From Pseudomonadota bacterium (GTDB lineage Bacteria > Pseudomonadota > Gammaproteobacteria > Steroidobacterales > Steroidobacteraceae), in assembly GCA_021780395.1 (NCBI GenBank), contig JAJXYU010000202.1:1-15054 (forward strand): DNA of 15,054 nucleotides, in the 5' to 3' direction. The position numbers and the translations under genes are program-made. Below, in pieces: positions 1-7,095 of the stretch. The notes under the pieces were generated by a model that was not told the origin of the DNA, searched no databases, and worked only from the letters and a program-made list of their open reading frames with translations. How positions within the stretch are numbered: position 1 is the first letter of the stretch; every line of letters starts with the position of its first letter.

Positions 1-1638
1 AGCATCACGCCGGACGTGAACCTCGAGCGGCAGCTGTCGGGCCGCGTGGAGCTGCTGATCCAACCGAACTCCAAATGGCGGGTGAACCTGCTCGCGCTCG
101 GCCAGCAGATGAACATCGGCGGCTACGACGAGTTCGACCTGCCGCCGGGTCCGAGTCACCTGACCCACTACGAGCCGTATCCGATCGCCGAGCGGATCCA
201 TGACCGCGCCAGCATCTTCTCCGCGACGATCAAGGGAAAGCTCGGCTTCGCGGACCTGACGAGCGCGACCGGCTATTTCGAACGGCAGCCGTGGCAGGTG
301 CAGGACGCGTCCGAAGCGACCTCCTGGACCCTCGAGTCCTTCCTGGTGACCCCGGCGCAGATGGCGGCGATCGGCATGCCGACCTACATCAACACGTCGA
401 TCTACGAGGCGGAGCCGGAACACGAGTTCAGTGAGGAGCTGCGGCTGAACTCGGCTGGGAACACCAAGCTCCACTGGGTCACGGGGCTCTTCTACAGCAA
501 GCTGAACTCCGCGTTCGTCGAGTCCCAGTACGCGCCCTACATCGCGCAGCTCTCGCAGATGCTCTCGCCACCGATGAACAATCCGGCGGGCTTGACGTTC
601 GGTCTCGACAACCTCTACGAGATCTCGCAGAAGGCGGCGTTCGCGGACGCCTCCTGGCGCCTCGCCCCGTCGTGGAAGCTCGAAGGCGGCCTGCGCTGGT
701 ACCGGTACGACACCTCGGCGTACAACAACGAATGGGGATACTTCTTCACCCCGCAGGCGGCGCCGCTCGCGAACCCGCCGGGCCAGTCCTCGAGCGCCTC
801 GGGGGTGATTCCCCGCGTCGACCTCGCCTGGCTGCCGTCGAGCAAGGTGATGATGTACCTGTCCGCGTCCAAGGGCTTTCGTCCGGGCGGCGCGAACATG
901 GCGATCCCGTTGACCGCGTGCCCGCTCGGCGGTCCGAAGTCGTTCAATCCGGACACCGTCTGGGACTACGAGCTCGGCGGCAAGTCGATGCTCGCGAACG
1001 ACCGCATCCGGATCAACGGCGACCTCTACTACATCAAGTGGGATCAGGTGCAACAGACCGCGCTGCTGTCGTGCGGCACCCAGTACGTGACCAATGCCGG
1101 CAACGGGCGCAGCTACGGTCCGGAGCTCGACTTCGCGGCGCGGGTCGCGGAGCACTGGACCGTGCACCTCGCCGGCACCTGGACCCAGGCCGACATCACC
1201 CATCCGAGCGCGGCCTACGTCGGCTCGCTCGCCAATTCCGGCTACAGCTTCCCGAGCTGCCCGGTCGGCGGGCCCTGCAACAGCATTCCGATCCTGAACG
1301 TGCCGAAGGAGACCGGGAGCGCATCGCTGGATTATTCGATACCGGTCGCCGACAAGACCTTGACCGTGCGTCTCGACGGCACCTACACCGGCTCGTCGTG
1401 GGACGAGGCCTACTCGGTGATCCAGTTGCCGGGCTACGCGATGGCGAACCTGCGGGTCACGCTCGCCGCGAAGCGCTGGACGGGCGCGTTCTTCATCACG
1501 AACCTGACGAACAAGGTACCCTGGGTTTCCGCGAACAACACGAGCTTCAGTTTCAACATCGGACCGCTGACGCGGATCTCGACCCTGCAGCCGATGACGA
1601 TCGGCACGCAGTGGAGCTTCAAATTCGGAGGAGAGTGA
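1..1638 (+). CDS. TonB-dependent receptor, C-terminal part (5' end outside window)
   Basis: This is the C-terminal 545 residues of an outer-membrane TonB-dependent receptor, which imports a bulky or scarce ligand using energy from TonB-ExbBD. The reading frame is already open at base 1, so the plug domain and signal peptide lie upstream. What is visible is a beta-barrel: alternating aromatic strands, the typical segment SKGFRPGG near residue 290, the strand LGGKSMLANDRIRINGDLYY, and a C-terminal strand ending WSFKF. Several loops carry cysteines (ACPLGG, LLSCGT, SCPVGGPC), perhaps disulfides. After the usual terminal Phe there are three extra residues, GGE, encoded by the ribosome binding site of the next gene. 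The stop lies one base before the cyclase ATG, so this is the upstream member of a coupled catabolic-looking operon and probably imports that operon's substrate. The ligand cannot be told from sequence. The family call is secure. Confidence 0.93.
   Translation, partial: SITPDVNLERQLSGRVELLIQPNSKWRVNLLALGQQMNIGGYDEFDLPPGPSHLTHYEPYPIAERIHDRASIFSATIKGKLGFADLTSATGYFERQPWQVQDASEATSWTLESFLVTPAQMAAIGMPTYINTSIYEAEPEHEFSEELRLNSAGNTKLHWVTGLFYSKLNSAFVESQYAPYIAQLSQMLSPPMNNPAGLTFGLDNLYEISQKAAFADASWRLAPSWKLEGGLRWYRYDTSAYNNEWGYFFTPQAAPLANPPGQSSSASGVIPRVDLAWLPSSKVMMYLSASKGFRPGGANMAIPLTACPLGGPKSFNPDTVWDYELGGKSMLANDRIRINGDLYYIKWDQVQQTALLSCGTQYVTNAGNGRSYGPELDFAARVAEHWTVHLAGTWTQADITHPSAAYVGSLANSGYSFPSCPVGGPCNSIPILNVPKETGSASLDYSIPVADKTLTVRLDGTYTGSSWDEAYSVIQLPGYAMANLRVTLAAKRWTGAFFITNLTNKVPWVSANNTSFSFNIGPLTRISTLQPMTIGTQWSFKFGGE
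1627..1635 (+). promoter_or_regulatory. Strong ribosome binding site for the cyclase gene
   Basis: GGAGGAGAG lies 4 to 6 bases before the ATG at 1640 and is a near-perfect Shine-Dalgarno. It is inside the receptor reading frame and encodes the receptor's last residues GGE just before TGA, so the two genes are translationally linked. Confidence 0.8.
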
Positions 1639-1639
1639 C

Positions 1640-2542
1640 ATGAACGATCTTCGACTTCGCCTTCGCACCCGCTTCGTGAGCGGCGCCCTCGTCGCCGTGT
1701 TCGCCCTGCCGTTCGCCGCCCACGCGGCCGCGACGCCCACGCCCGCGCGGCCGGCGGCATCGGCGGCGCACGCGCCGGCGTTTCCGTTGTGGTCGATCTA
1801 TCGCCGCTTTCTCGCCGGCGCCCGCTACGTGGACCTGACGCACACGTTCGGGCCCGACACGCCGCACTGGAAGGGCTTCGGACCGATGACCGTGCGCACG
1901 CTGTACACCATCCGCAAGGACGGCTTCCACGTCGACGAGTATTGTCACGTCGGCCAGTGGGGGACCCACGTCGATGCGCCGGCGCACTTCCACCACGGTC
2001 TGCGGACGGTCGATCAGATCCCGGTGGACCAGATGCTGATGCCGCTCGTGGTGATCGACGTGCACCAGAAGGTCGCGAAGGATCCGGATTATGCGATCAC
2101 GATGGGCGACGTGCGCGCCTGGGAGCACCGTTACGGCAGGATCCCGCCGCACTCGTTCGTCGCGATGCGCACCGACTGGTCGAAGCGCTGGCCGAGCCAG
2201 GCCGCGATGCAGAATAGGGATGCGCACGGCGTGGCGCACTACCCCCGGTGGAGCCTGCCGGTGCTGAAGTTCCTGTTCACGCAGCGGCACGTCACCGCGA
2301 TCGGTCACGAGACCACCGATACCGACGGCGGTCTCGGCGCGTCGAAGGACGACTACTCGCTGGAGTCCTACGTGCTCGGCACCAATCACTACCAGATCGA
2401 GGTGCTCGCGCACCTGGACCGGGTTCCGGACGCCGGCGCGCTCGTGATGGTGTCGTTCCCGAAGCCCGAGCACGGCACGGGCTTTCCCGCGCGCGTGGTC
2501 GCGATCGTTCCCCGCGGCGACTCCGGCGCAGGCGCGCGATGA
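1640..2542 (+). CDS. Secreted cyclase-family metal hydrolase (kynurenine formamidase-like)
   Basis: This is a 300-residue protein of the cyclase family (PF04199), which includes bacterial kynurenine formamidase and isatin hydrolase. These are metal-dependent hydrolases acting on amide or ring-carbonyl bonds. Residues 1-30 form a signal peptide (basic start, hydrophobic 13-26, cleavage near AHA), so it probably acts in the periplasm. The family core is at residues 103-117, HVGQWGTHVDAPAHF, with metal-ligand candidates H110, D112 and H116; DLTHTFGPDTPHW near residue 65 and IGHETTDTD near 221 are further family blocks. Compared with the usual HxGTHxDxPxHF, the first His position is Gln106, with H103 three residues earlier. 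The protein is longer than KynB (about 210 residues), partly because of the leader and Ala/Pro linker. It lies between a receptor and a cupin with coupled starts. True formamidase activity is not shown. Confidence 0.88.
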   Translation: MNDLRLRLRTRFVSGALVAVFALPFAAHAAATPTPARPAASAAHAPAFPLWSIYRRFLAGARYVDLTHTFGPDTPHWKGFGPMTVRTLYTIRKDGFHVDEYCHVGQWGTHVDAPAHFHHGLRTVDQIPVDQMLMPLVVIDVHQKVAKDPDYAITMGDVRAWEHRYGRIPPHSFVAMRTDWSKRWPSQAAMQNRDAHGVAHYPRWSLPVLKFLFTQRHVTAIGHETTDTDGGLGASKDDYSLESYVLGTNHYQIEVLAHLDRVPDAGALVMVSFPKPEHGTGFPARVVAIVPRGDSGAGAR

Positions 2543-2922
2543 GCACGTTACCGAGCAAGACCCGGGTCCCGCACTACCGCTGGGACGATCTGCCCGCCGA
2601 GCCCTTGAAGGGGGGCATCACCCGCAAACTCATCAGCGGTGAACGCATGATGATCGCGCACGTCCATCTGAAGAAGGGTGACGAGGTGCCCCGCCACTCG
2701 CATCACAACGAGCAACTGACGTACATCCTGTCGGGCGCGCTGCACTTCTGGTTCGGACCGGAAGGCGACTCCGAGATCACGGTGCGCGCCGGCGAAGTGA
2801 TCGTGATCCCCTCGAACCTGCCCCACCGGGCGCTCGCGCTCGAGGACACGCTCGACGTGGACGTGTTCTCGCCGCCGCGCGAGGACTGGTTGACCGGCAC
2901 CGACGCGTATCTGCGGGGCTGA
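2539..2922 (+). CDS. Small cupin-domain protein
   Basis: This is a 127-residue single-domain cupin beta-barrel. The metal motif is visible as H53, H55 and E58 in PRHSHHNEQLTYILSG, and the second motif as VIPSNLPHRAL with H96, giving the usual three-His/one-Glu metal site. Its ATG overlaps the cyclase stop as ATGA, and its TGA directly abuts the next ATG. This argues for the start at 2539 rather than the longer upstream reading frame, whose N-terminal part is only the Arg-rich shadow of the cyclase. There is no signal peptide, so it is cytoplasmic. Small cupins of this type include isomerases, dioxygenases, lyases and non-catalytic sensors. In this operon an enzyme acting on the imported substrate is likely, but the reaction cannot be named. 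Confidence 0.88.
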   Translation: MSTLPSKTRVPHYRWDDLPAEPLKGGITRKLISGERMMIAHVHLKKGDEVPRHSHHNEQLTYILSGALHFWFGPEGDSEITVRAGEVIVIPSNLPHRALALEDTLDVDVFSPPREDWLTGTDAYLRG

Positions 2923-4002
2923 ATGCGCACCTACGACGTCGATCCGGGCATTGCCGCCGCGCTTCGGGGATTCACCCTGCCGGAGCGGCTCGGCTTCGGG
3001 CTCGTGAACGCACCGGTGATGTACAGCGCGACCTGGCGCGACGGCGTCTGGAGCCGGGGACAGCTCCTGCCGTACAGGCCGATCGAGCTATGGCCGGGGT
3101 CGCGCGCGCTGCAGTATGCCGAACTGGTGTTCGAGGGGCTCAAGGCGTACCGCGTCGGGCGGGAACGGCCGAACTTGTTCCGGCCCGGCGAGAACTGCCG
3201 CCGGCTGGCGCGCTCGGCCGTCCGGATGTCGATGCCCGTCGTGCCGGAATCCTTGTTCTTCGAGGGCATCGAGGCCGTGGCCGGCACGTGCAGCGACTTC
3301 ATTCCGTCGCAGTCCGGGCGGTCGCTCTATCTGCGCCCGTTCCTGTTCGGCACCGAGAACAGCTACCTGCTGAAGAACTCCTCCACGTTCCGCTTCATGG
3401 TGATCGCGAACCCGGTCGAATCGTACGCCTCCGGCGCGCTGAAGGTGACGATCGAGCGTGCCGACGTGCGCGCGGCGCCGGGTGGCATCGGCGAAGCCAA
3501 GGCGGCGGCGAACTACGCCGCCTCGCTGCGCGCCTCCACGGCGGCGGTGAACCGGGGCTGCACCGTGGCGCTGTGGCTCGATGCCGCGCACCATCGCGAC
3601 GTCCAGGAACTCTCCGGGATGAACGTGTTCGTGGTGATCGATGGCGAGCTGCACACGCCCGAGCTCGACGGCACGATCCTGCCCGGAGTCACCCGGGACT
3701 CGTTGATCCTGCTGGCGCGAAGCCTGGGCTACGCGGTTCACGAGCGGCGCATCGCGATCGACGAGATCATCGACGGGATCCGCAGCGGTGCGTGCACCGA
3801 GGTGTTCGCGTGCGGGACCGCGGCGATCGTGAGCCCGATCGAGTCGCTCTGGGAGAGCGACGGGCGGCATCATTCGCCACCGATCGTCGACGGGGTCGCG
3901 AAGCGCCTGCGCGAATCGCTGCTCGCGATTCAAGAGCGACGCGCGCCGGACCCCTTCGGATGGACGAAGGAGATCGCCTCCATCGAGGATCCAATTCCAT
4001 GA
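2923..4002 (+). CDS. Class IV PLP aminotransferase, branched-chain (IlvE/BCAT) type
   Basis: This 359-residue fold-type IV PLP enzyme resembles branched-chain amino acid aminotransferases, which exchange the amino group between Leu/Ile/Val (or related acids) and 2-oxoglutarate. Family blocks appear in order: VFEGLKAYR (69-77), LFRPGENCRRLARSAVRM (85-102), LRPFLFGTE (137-145), GGIGEAKAAANYAASL (187-202) with the Schiff-base lysine K193, QELSGMN (228-234) with the PLP-binding Glu229, TILPGVTRD (251-259), and EVFACGTAA (293-301). Length and motifs match the large bacterial/eukaryal BCAT subgroup. The ATG follows the cupin stop with no gap, and the stop overlaps the next ATG. In an operon with a TonB receptor, a cyclase and a cupin it may act on a dedicated substrate rather than serve housekeeping Leu/Ile/Val synthesis. 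That is inference, so the symbol ilvE is not assigned. Confidence 0.9.
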   Translation: MRTYDVDPGIAAALRGFTLPERLGFGLVNAPVMYSATWRDGVWSRGQLLPYRPIELWPGSRALQYAELVFEGLKAYRVGRERPNLFRPGENCRRLARSAVRMSMPVVPESLFFEGIEAVAGTCSDFIPSQSGRSLYLRPFLFGTENSYLLKNSSTFRFMVIANPVESYASGALKVTIERADVRAAPGGIGEAKAAANYAASLRASTAAVNRGCTVALWLDAAHHRDVQELSGMNVFVVIDGELHTPELDGTILPGVTRDSLILLARSLGYAVHERRIAIDEIIDGIRSGACTEVFACGTAAIVSPIESLWESDGRHHSPPIVDGVAKRLRESLLAIQERRAPDPFGWTKEIASIEDPIP

Positions 4003-4982
4003 CCGACACGACTCGAGCGATCGTGATCCACGAGGCCGGCGGACCGGAAAAACTCGTCTGGGAGTCCGTGCCGGTCGGCACGCCGGGACCCGGGGAGGTC
4101 TTGGTCCGCCATACCGCGATCGGCGTGAATTTCCACGATACCTACGTGCGCTCCGGGCTCTACCAGACGCTCCGGCTGCCGGGGATCCCGGGGATCGAAG
4201 CGGCCGGGGTCGTCGAACGACTCGGCGACGGCGTCACGGGACTCGCGATCGGCGACCGGATCACCTACATCGACGCGACCTACGGGGCGTACTCCGAGGC
4301 GCGCGTGCTGCCTGCGCGGCTCGCGGTGCGACTGCCGCCGGGCGTCGCCGACGACGTCGCGGCGAGCCTGACGATCAAGGGTTTCACCGCCTCGATGCTG
4401 CTGCGATCGGTGCATCGCGTGCACGCCGGGGAGACCGTGTTGATCCACGCGGCCGCGGGCGGCGTCGGCCAGCCGCTGGTCCGCTGGGCGAAGCATCTCG
4501 GCGCGACCGTGATCGCGACCGCGGGCTCGGCCGAGAAGCTCGCGATCGCGCGCGACTGCGGGGCGGATCAGCTGATCAATTATCGCGAGGAGAACTTCGT
4601 CGAGCGCGTCGCCCAACTGACCGGGGGCCGCGGCGTCGACGTCGCGTACGACTCGGTCGGCGCCGCGACGTTCCTGGGATCGCTCCAATGCCTCGCGTAC
4701 CAGGGACTGCTCGTGAACTTCGGCCAATCCTCGGGTCCGGTCGCGCCGTTCAGCCCGTCGCTGCTCGCGAACCGCTCGAACGGCGTGGTGCGTCCGATGG
4801 TGTTCCACTACATTCGCGAACGCGCCGCGCTCGACGCGATGGCCGCGGAGGTGTTCGGCGCGATCGAACGCGGCATCCTGCGCGCGCCGACGATCACGCG
4901 CATACCCCTGGCGCGCGCGGCGGAGGCGCACGCCCTGCTCGAGTCTCGGCGCTCCGCCGGACCGATCGTGCTCCTGCCCTGA
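3999..4982 (+). CDS. QorA-like NADPH:quinone oxidoreductase (zinc-free MDR family)
   Basis: This 327-residue medium-chain dehydrogenase/reductase is the length of E. coli QorA (about 327). The GroES-like N-terminal half carries the QOR signature NFHDTYVRSGLY (44-55); the nucleotide-binding half has the glycine-rich AAAGGVG (151-157), then KLAIARDCGAD and INYREENF. The zinc-ligand cysteines of alcohol dehydrogenases are absent. It should reduce quinones or alpha,beta-unsaturated carbonyls with NADPH in the cytoplasm. The start at 3999 overlaps the aminotransferase stop as ATGA and has GAGGA about 9 bases upstream; longer upstream readings in this frame are shadows. It is the last of five coupled genes, and a 51-base gap follows before the propeller gene. 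A role in reducing an enone intermediate is plausible but unproven. Confidence 0.92.
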   Translation: MTDTTRAIVIHEAGGPEKLVWESVPVGTPGPGEVLVRHTAIGVNFHDTYVRSGLYQTLRLPGIPGIEAAGVVERLGDGVTGLAIGDRITYIDATYGAYSEARVLPARLAVRLPPGVADDVAASLTIKGFTASMLLRSVHRVHAGETVLIHAAAGGVGQPLVRWAKHLGATVIATAGSAEKLAIARDCGADQLINYREENFVERVAQLTGGRGVDVAYDSVGAATFLGSLQCLAYQGLLVNFGQSSGPVAPFSPSLLANRSNGVVRPMVFHYIRERAALDAMAAEVFGAIERGILRAPTITRIPLARAAEAHALLESRRSAGPIVLLP

Positions 4983-5019
4983 GCCGACCCCGGCCCGGGC
5001 CCCTGCAACCGCCCCGATC

Positions 5020-5025
5020 GAGGAG
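5020..5025 (+). promoter_or_regulatory. Ribosome binding site for the SMP-30-like gene
   Basis: GAGGAG lies eight bases before the ATG at 5034 and fixes that start. The 51-base gap also holds a 10-base GC palindrome at 4992-5001. It has no T-tract and I do not call it a terminator, so read-through from the upstream operon is likely. Confidence 0.65.
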
Positions 5026-5033
5026 ATCGAATC

Positions 5034-5954
5034 ATGAAAGCCACCCGCAAGGTCGTTCTCGCCGCGTTCGCGCTGCTCTGCGCCGCATCGGTACGCGCGA
5101 CCGAAGTCACGGTCGTTCGCAACGTGCGGGGTCCCGAGGGTCCGCTGTACGTCGACGGCAACCTCTATTACGTCGGCTGGGTCTCGAACACGCTGTCACG
5201 ATGGAACGGGCACGAGAGCACCGTGCTGAACCATATCCCCGGCTGCAACCAAAACGGTCTCGCGCTCACGAAGCAGCACACCTTCCTGCTCGCGTGCACC
5301 GCCGAACGGGGCGCGATCCTCGAGGTCGACATGAACGGCAAGATCTTGCGGCGCTGGGACGCGGACGACAAGGGACGCAAGTTCATCGGCGGGATCAACG
5401 ACTTGATGGTCACCGCGAACGGCGGCGCGTACGCGACGGTGTTCGGCACGTACAAGGCCGTTCCCGCGGGCGTGACCGGCAAGATCCTCTATCTCGCGCC
5501 CGGCGCCCGGCAGTGGGTCCAGGTCGCGACCGACCTGGACTACGCGAACGGGATCGGCATATCGCCCGACCAGAAGACGCTCTACGTCGACGAAACCGTC
5601 GGCGACTGCATCCTGAAGTTCACCGTGAATCCCGACGGCACGCTCAGCCACCGCGCGAACTTCGCGCTGCTCTACGTCCTGGTGCCGAACAAGGTCAACG
5701 CCTGGTGGATCGGACCGGACAGCATGAAGGTCGGCCGGCACGGCAACCTGTACGTCGCCCAATGGATGGGCGGCAAGGTCCTGAAGATCTCCCCGGGCGG
5801 CAAGCTCCTGCATGTCTTCGACATCGCCGCGGGTGACGGCACCACGAATGTCGCGTTCGGGCCCGGCGAGAAGGACCTGTACGTGACGGTGGTGAAGGAT
5901 CCGAACGATCCGCTCGCGAGGGGCAGCATCGTGCGGATCCCGAACGTTCGCTGA
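5034..5954 (+). CDS. Exported SMP-30/gluconolactonase-like beta-propeller
   Basis: This 306-residue protein has a clear signal peptide (MKATRKVVLAAFALLCAASVRA, cleavage near residue 22), so it is periplasmic or secreted. The mature part is a six-bladed-propeller sequence of the SMP-30/gluconolaconase/LRE type: repeated blades ending in motifs such as GNLYYVGW, GKILYLAPG, KTLYVDETVG, GNLYVAQWMGGKVLKI and KDLYVTVV. Candidate divalent-metal ligands of the lactonase site are E35 (PEGP), N122 (GINDL), N172 (YANGIG) and D229 (GPDSM). These match the Glu/Asn/Asn/Asp pattern of the family, so lactone or ester hydrolysis is possible. It follows the five coupled genes on the same strand after 51 bases, with a strong RBS. 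The assignment of ligands is by eye. A non-catalytic binding role cannot be excluded. Confidence 0.85.
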   Translation: MKATRKVVLAAFALLCAASVRATEVTVVRNVRGPEGPLYVDGNLYYVGWVSNTLSRWNGHESTVLNHIPGCNQNGLALTKQHTFLLACTAERGAILEVDMNGKILRRWDADDKGRKFIGGINDLMVTANGGAYATVFGTYKAVPAGVTGKILYLAPGARQWVQVATDLDYANGIGISPDQKTLYVDETVGDCILKFTVNPDGTLSHRANFALLYVLVPNKVNAWWIGPDSMKVGRHGNLYVAQWMGGKVLKISPGGKLLHVFDIAAGDGTTNVAFGPGEKDLYVTVVKDPNDPLARGSIVRIPNVR

Positions 5955-5959
5955 AGCCC

Positions 5960-5965
5960 TATAAT
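5960..5965 (+). promoter_or_regulatory. Candidate sigma-70 -10 box before the YncE-like gene
   Basis: TATAAT is an exact -10 consensus, conspicuous in such GC-rich DNA, located six bases after the SMP-30 stop. No -35 match is seen 16-18 bases upstream and there is no extended TGn. If real, transcription would begin near 5972 and give a leader of about 43 bases before the ATG at 6015. The alternative ATG at 5964 falls inside this box. Confidence 0.4.
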
Positions 5966-6014
5966 GTCGCCGGCACGCCCGCAGGGGCACACGATCGGAC
6001 TCGGGAGCATCGCC

Positions 6015-7067
6015 ATGCGACAGCGCGGATGGGCAGGGACTCGGTTGGCGGTCGCGATCCTCGTCGTCGGCGGACTGTTGGCGGCGCAGGGCGCATCGAG
6101 TGCGGCGACGGGCGCGTCGAGCGGCGCGCCCGGTGCGCCGTCGCACATCGTCGCGATTCCCGGCGGCGCCCACGGGATCGGTTTCGATGACATGGGCTAC
6201 GTCCCCGAGCTCCACCGTATCGTCGTCCCGGCGGGACAGACCGGGGCGCTCGCGCTGATCGATCCGCAGTCGCTCGCCCTGACCCTGATTCCGGGAATCA
6301 GCACGCCGCGGCGCACCGCCCGGGGCCACGGTGAGGGCACGACCTCCGCCACATACGCCCACGGTTTCCTGTTCGCGAGCGACCGGGACACCCATCAGGT
6401 CGTGATCGTCGATCCGCGCGGACATGCGGTGCTCGGTCGCGTTCCGTTGAGCGGCGGTCCGGACTACCTTCGCTACGATCCGATCGCGCGCGAACTCTGG
6501 GTCACCGAGCCCGGCGCCCGGCAGATCGAGATCTTCGGCGTCGACTTCTCACCCCGTCCGACGTTGCGGCGCGTCGCGACGATCCCGGTCCCGGGCGGCC
6601 CCGAGTCGCTGATCATCGACGCCAAACGCGGGATCGCGTACACGAATCTCTGGAAACGCGACACGCTCGTGATCGGCGTGGCGGACCGACGCATCGAGGC
6701 GCGCTGGCCCGACGGATGCGAGGGGCCGCGCGGACTCGCGTGGGATGCGCAGTCGCGCTTCCTGTTCGTCGGTTGCGCCGAAGGAAAGGTCAGCGTGCTC
6801 GATGCCGGTCATGGAGGGCGGGTGCTCGGAACGGCCACGACCGGCCGCGGCGTCGACATCATCGCGTACGACGCGTCGCGGCACCGGGTGTATGCGCCCG
6901 GCGCGCGCAGCGCCACGATGACCACGCTGCACGTCGATCCGCAGGGGCACCCGACGCTCGAGGCGGTCCATCGCACCGCTCACGGCGCGCATTGCGTCGC
7001 CGTCGCCCCGACCGGACGGGCATTCGTGTGCGATCCGCGGCACGGGCGCGTATTGGTCTTCGATTGA
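6015..7067 (+). CDS. Exported YncE-like beta-propeller protein
   Basis: This 350-residue protein has an N-terminal signal (MRQRGWAGTRLAVAILVVGG, then an Ala/Gly/Ser-rich stretch to about residue 42) and should be exported. The body is a seven-bladed propeller of the YncE/NHL-lactonase kind, with recurring strand pairs such as GFLFASDRDTHQVVIVDP, RELWVTEPGARQIEIF, GIAYTNLWKRDTLVIGV, RFLFVGCAEGKVSVLDA and RAFVCDPRHGRVLVFD. No catalytic motif is recognised; these proteins usually bind ligands, partner proteins or DNA. I chose the ATG at 6015 because GGGAG lies about seven bases upstream and the signal peptide then starts at residue 1. The in-frame ATG at 5964 would add 17 residues in front of the signal and overlaps a candidate promoter. 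It lies on the same strand as the SMP-30-like gene, 60 bases downstream. Specific function unknown. Confidence 0.83.
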   Translation: MRQRGWAGTRLAVAILVVGGLLAAQGASSAATGASSGAPGAPSHIVAIPGGAHGIGFDDMGYVPELHRIVVPAGQTGALALIDPQSLALTLIPGISTPRRTARGHGEGTTSATYAHGFLFASDRDTHQVVIVDPRGHAVLGRVPLSGGPDYLRYDPIARELWVTEPGARQIEIFGVDFSPRPTLRRVATIPVPGGPESLIIDAKRGIAYTNLWKRDTLVIGVADRRIEARWPDGCEGPRGLAWDAQSRFLFVGCAEGKVSVLDAGHGGRVLGTATTGRGVDIIAYDASRHRVYAPGARSATMTTLHVDPQGHPTLEAVHRTAHGAHCVAVAPTGRAFVCDPRHGRVLVFD

Positions 7068-7095
7068 GCCCGACCCCGATCGGCGCGAGCCGTCG

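Noticed and set aside
2548..2930. Minus-strand open frames opposite the cupin gene
   Set aside because: Low-complexity Arg/Ser-rich translations with no RBS; the plus strand has the cupin with all metal ligands.
3090..3998. A 303-codon in-frame upstream extension of the quinone oxidoreductase
   Set aside because: This part overlaps the whole aminotransferase in another frame and is Arg-rich shadow. The MDR fold starts at the ATG at 3999, which has an RBS and an ATGA overlap.
4992..5001. GGCCCGGGCC palindrome as a terminator before the SMP-30-like gene
   Set aside because: A 10-base self-complementary GC run leaves almost no loop and has no T-tract; such palindromes are frequent by chance at this GC content.
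5964..6014. Earlier ATG for the YncE-like gene
   Set aside because: It lies within TATAAT, has no RBS, and would place 17 residues before the signal peptide; ATG 6015 has GGGAG upstream.
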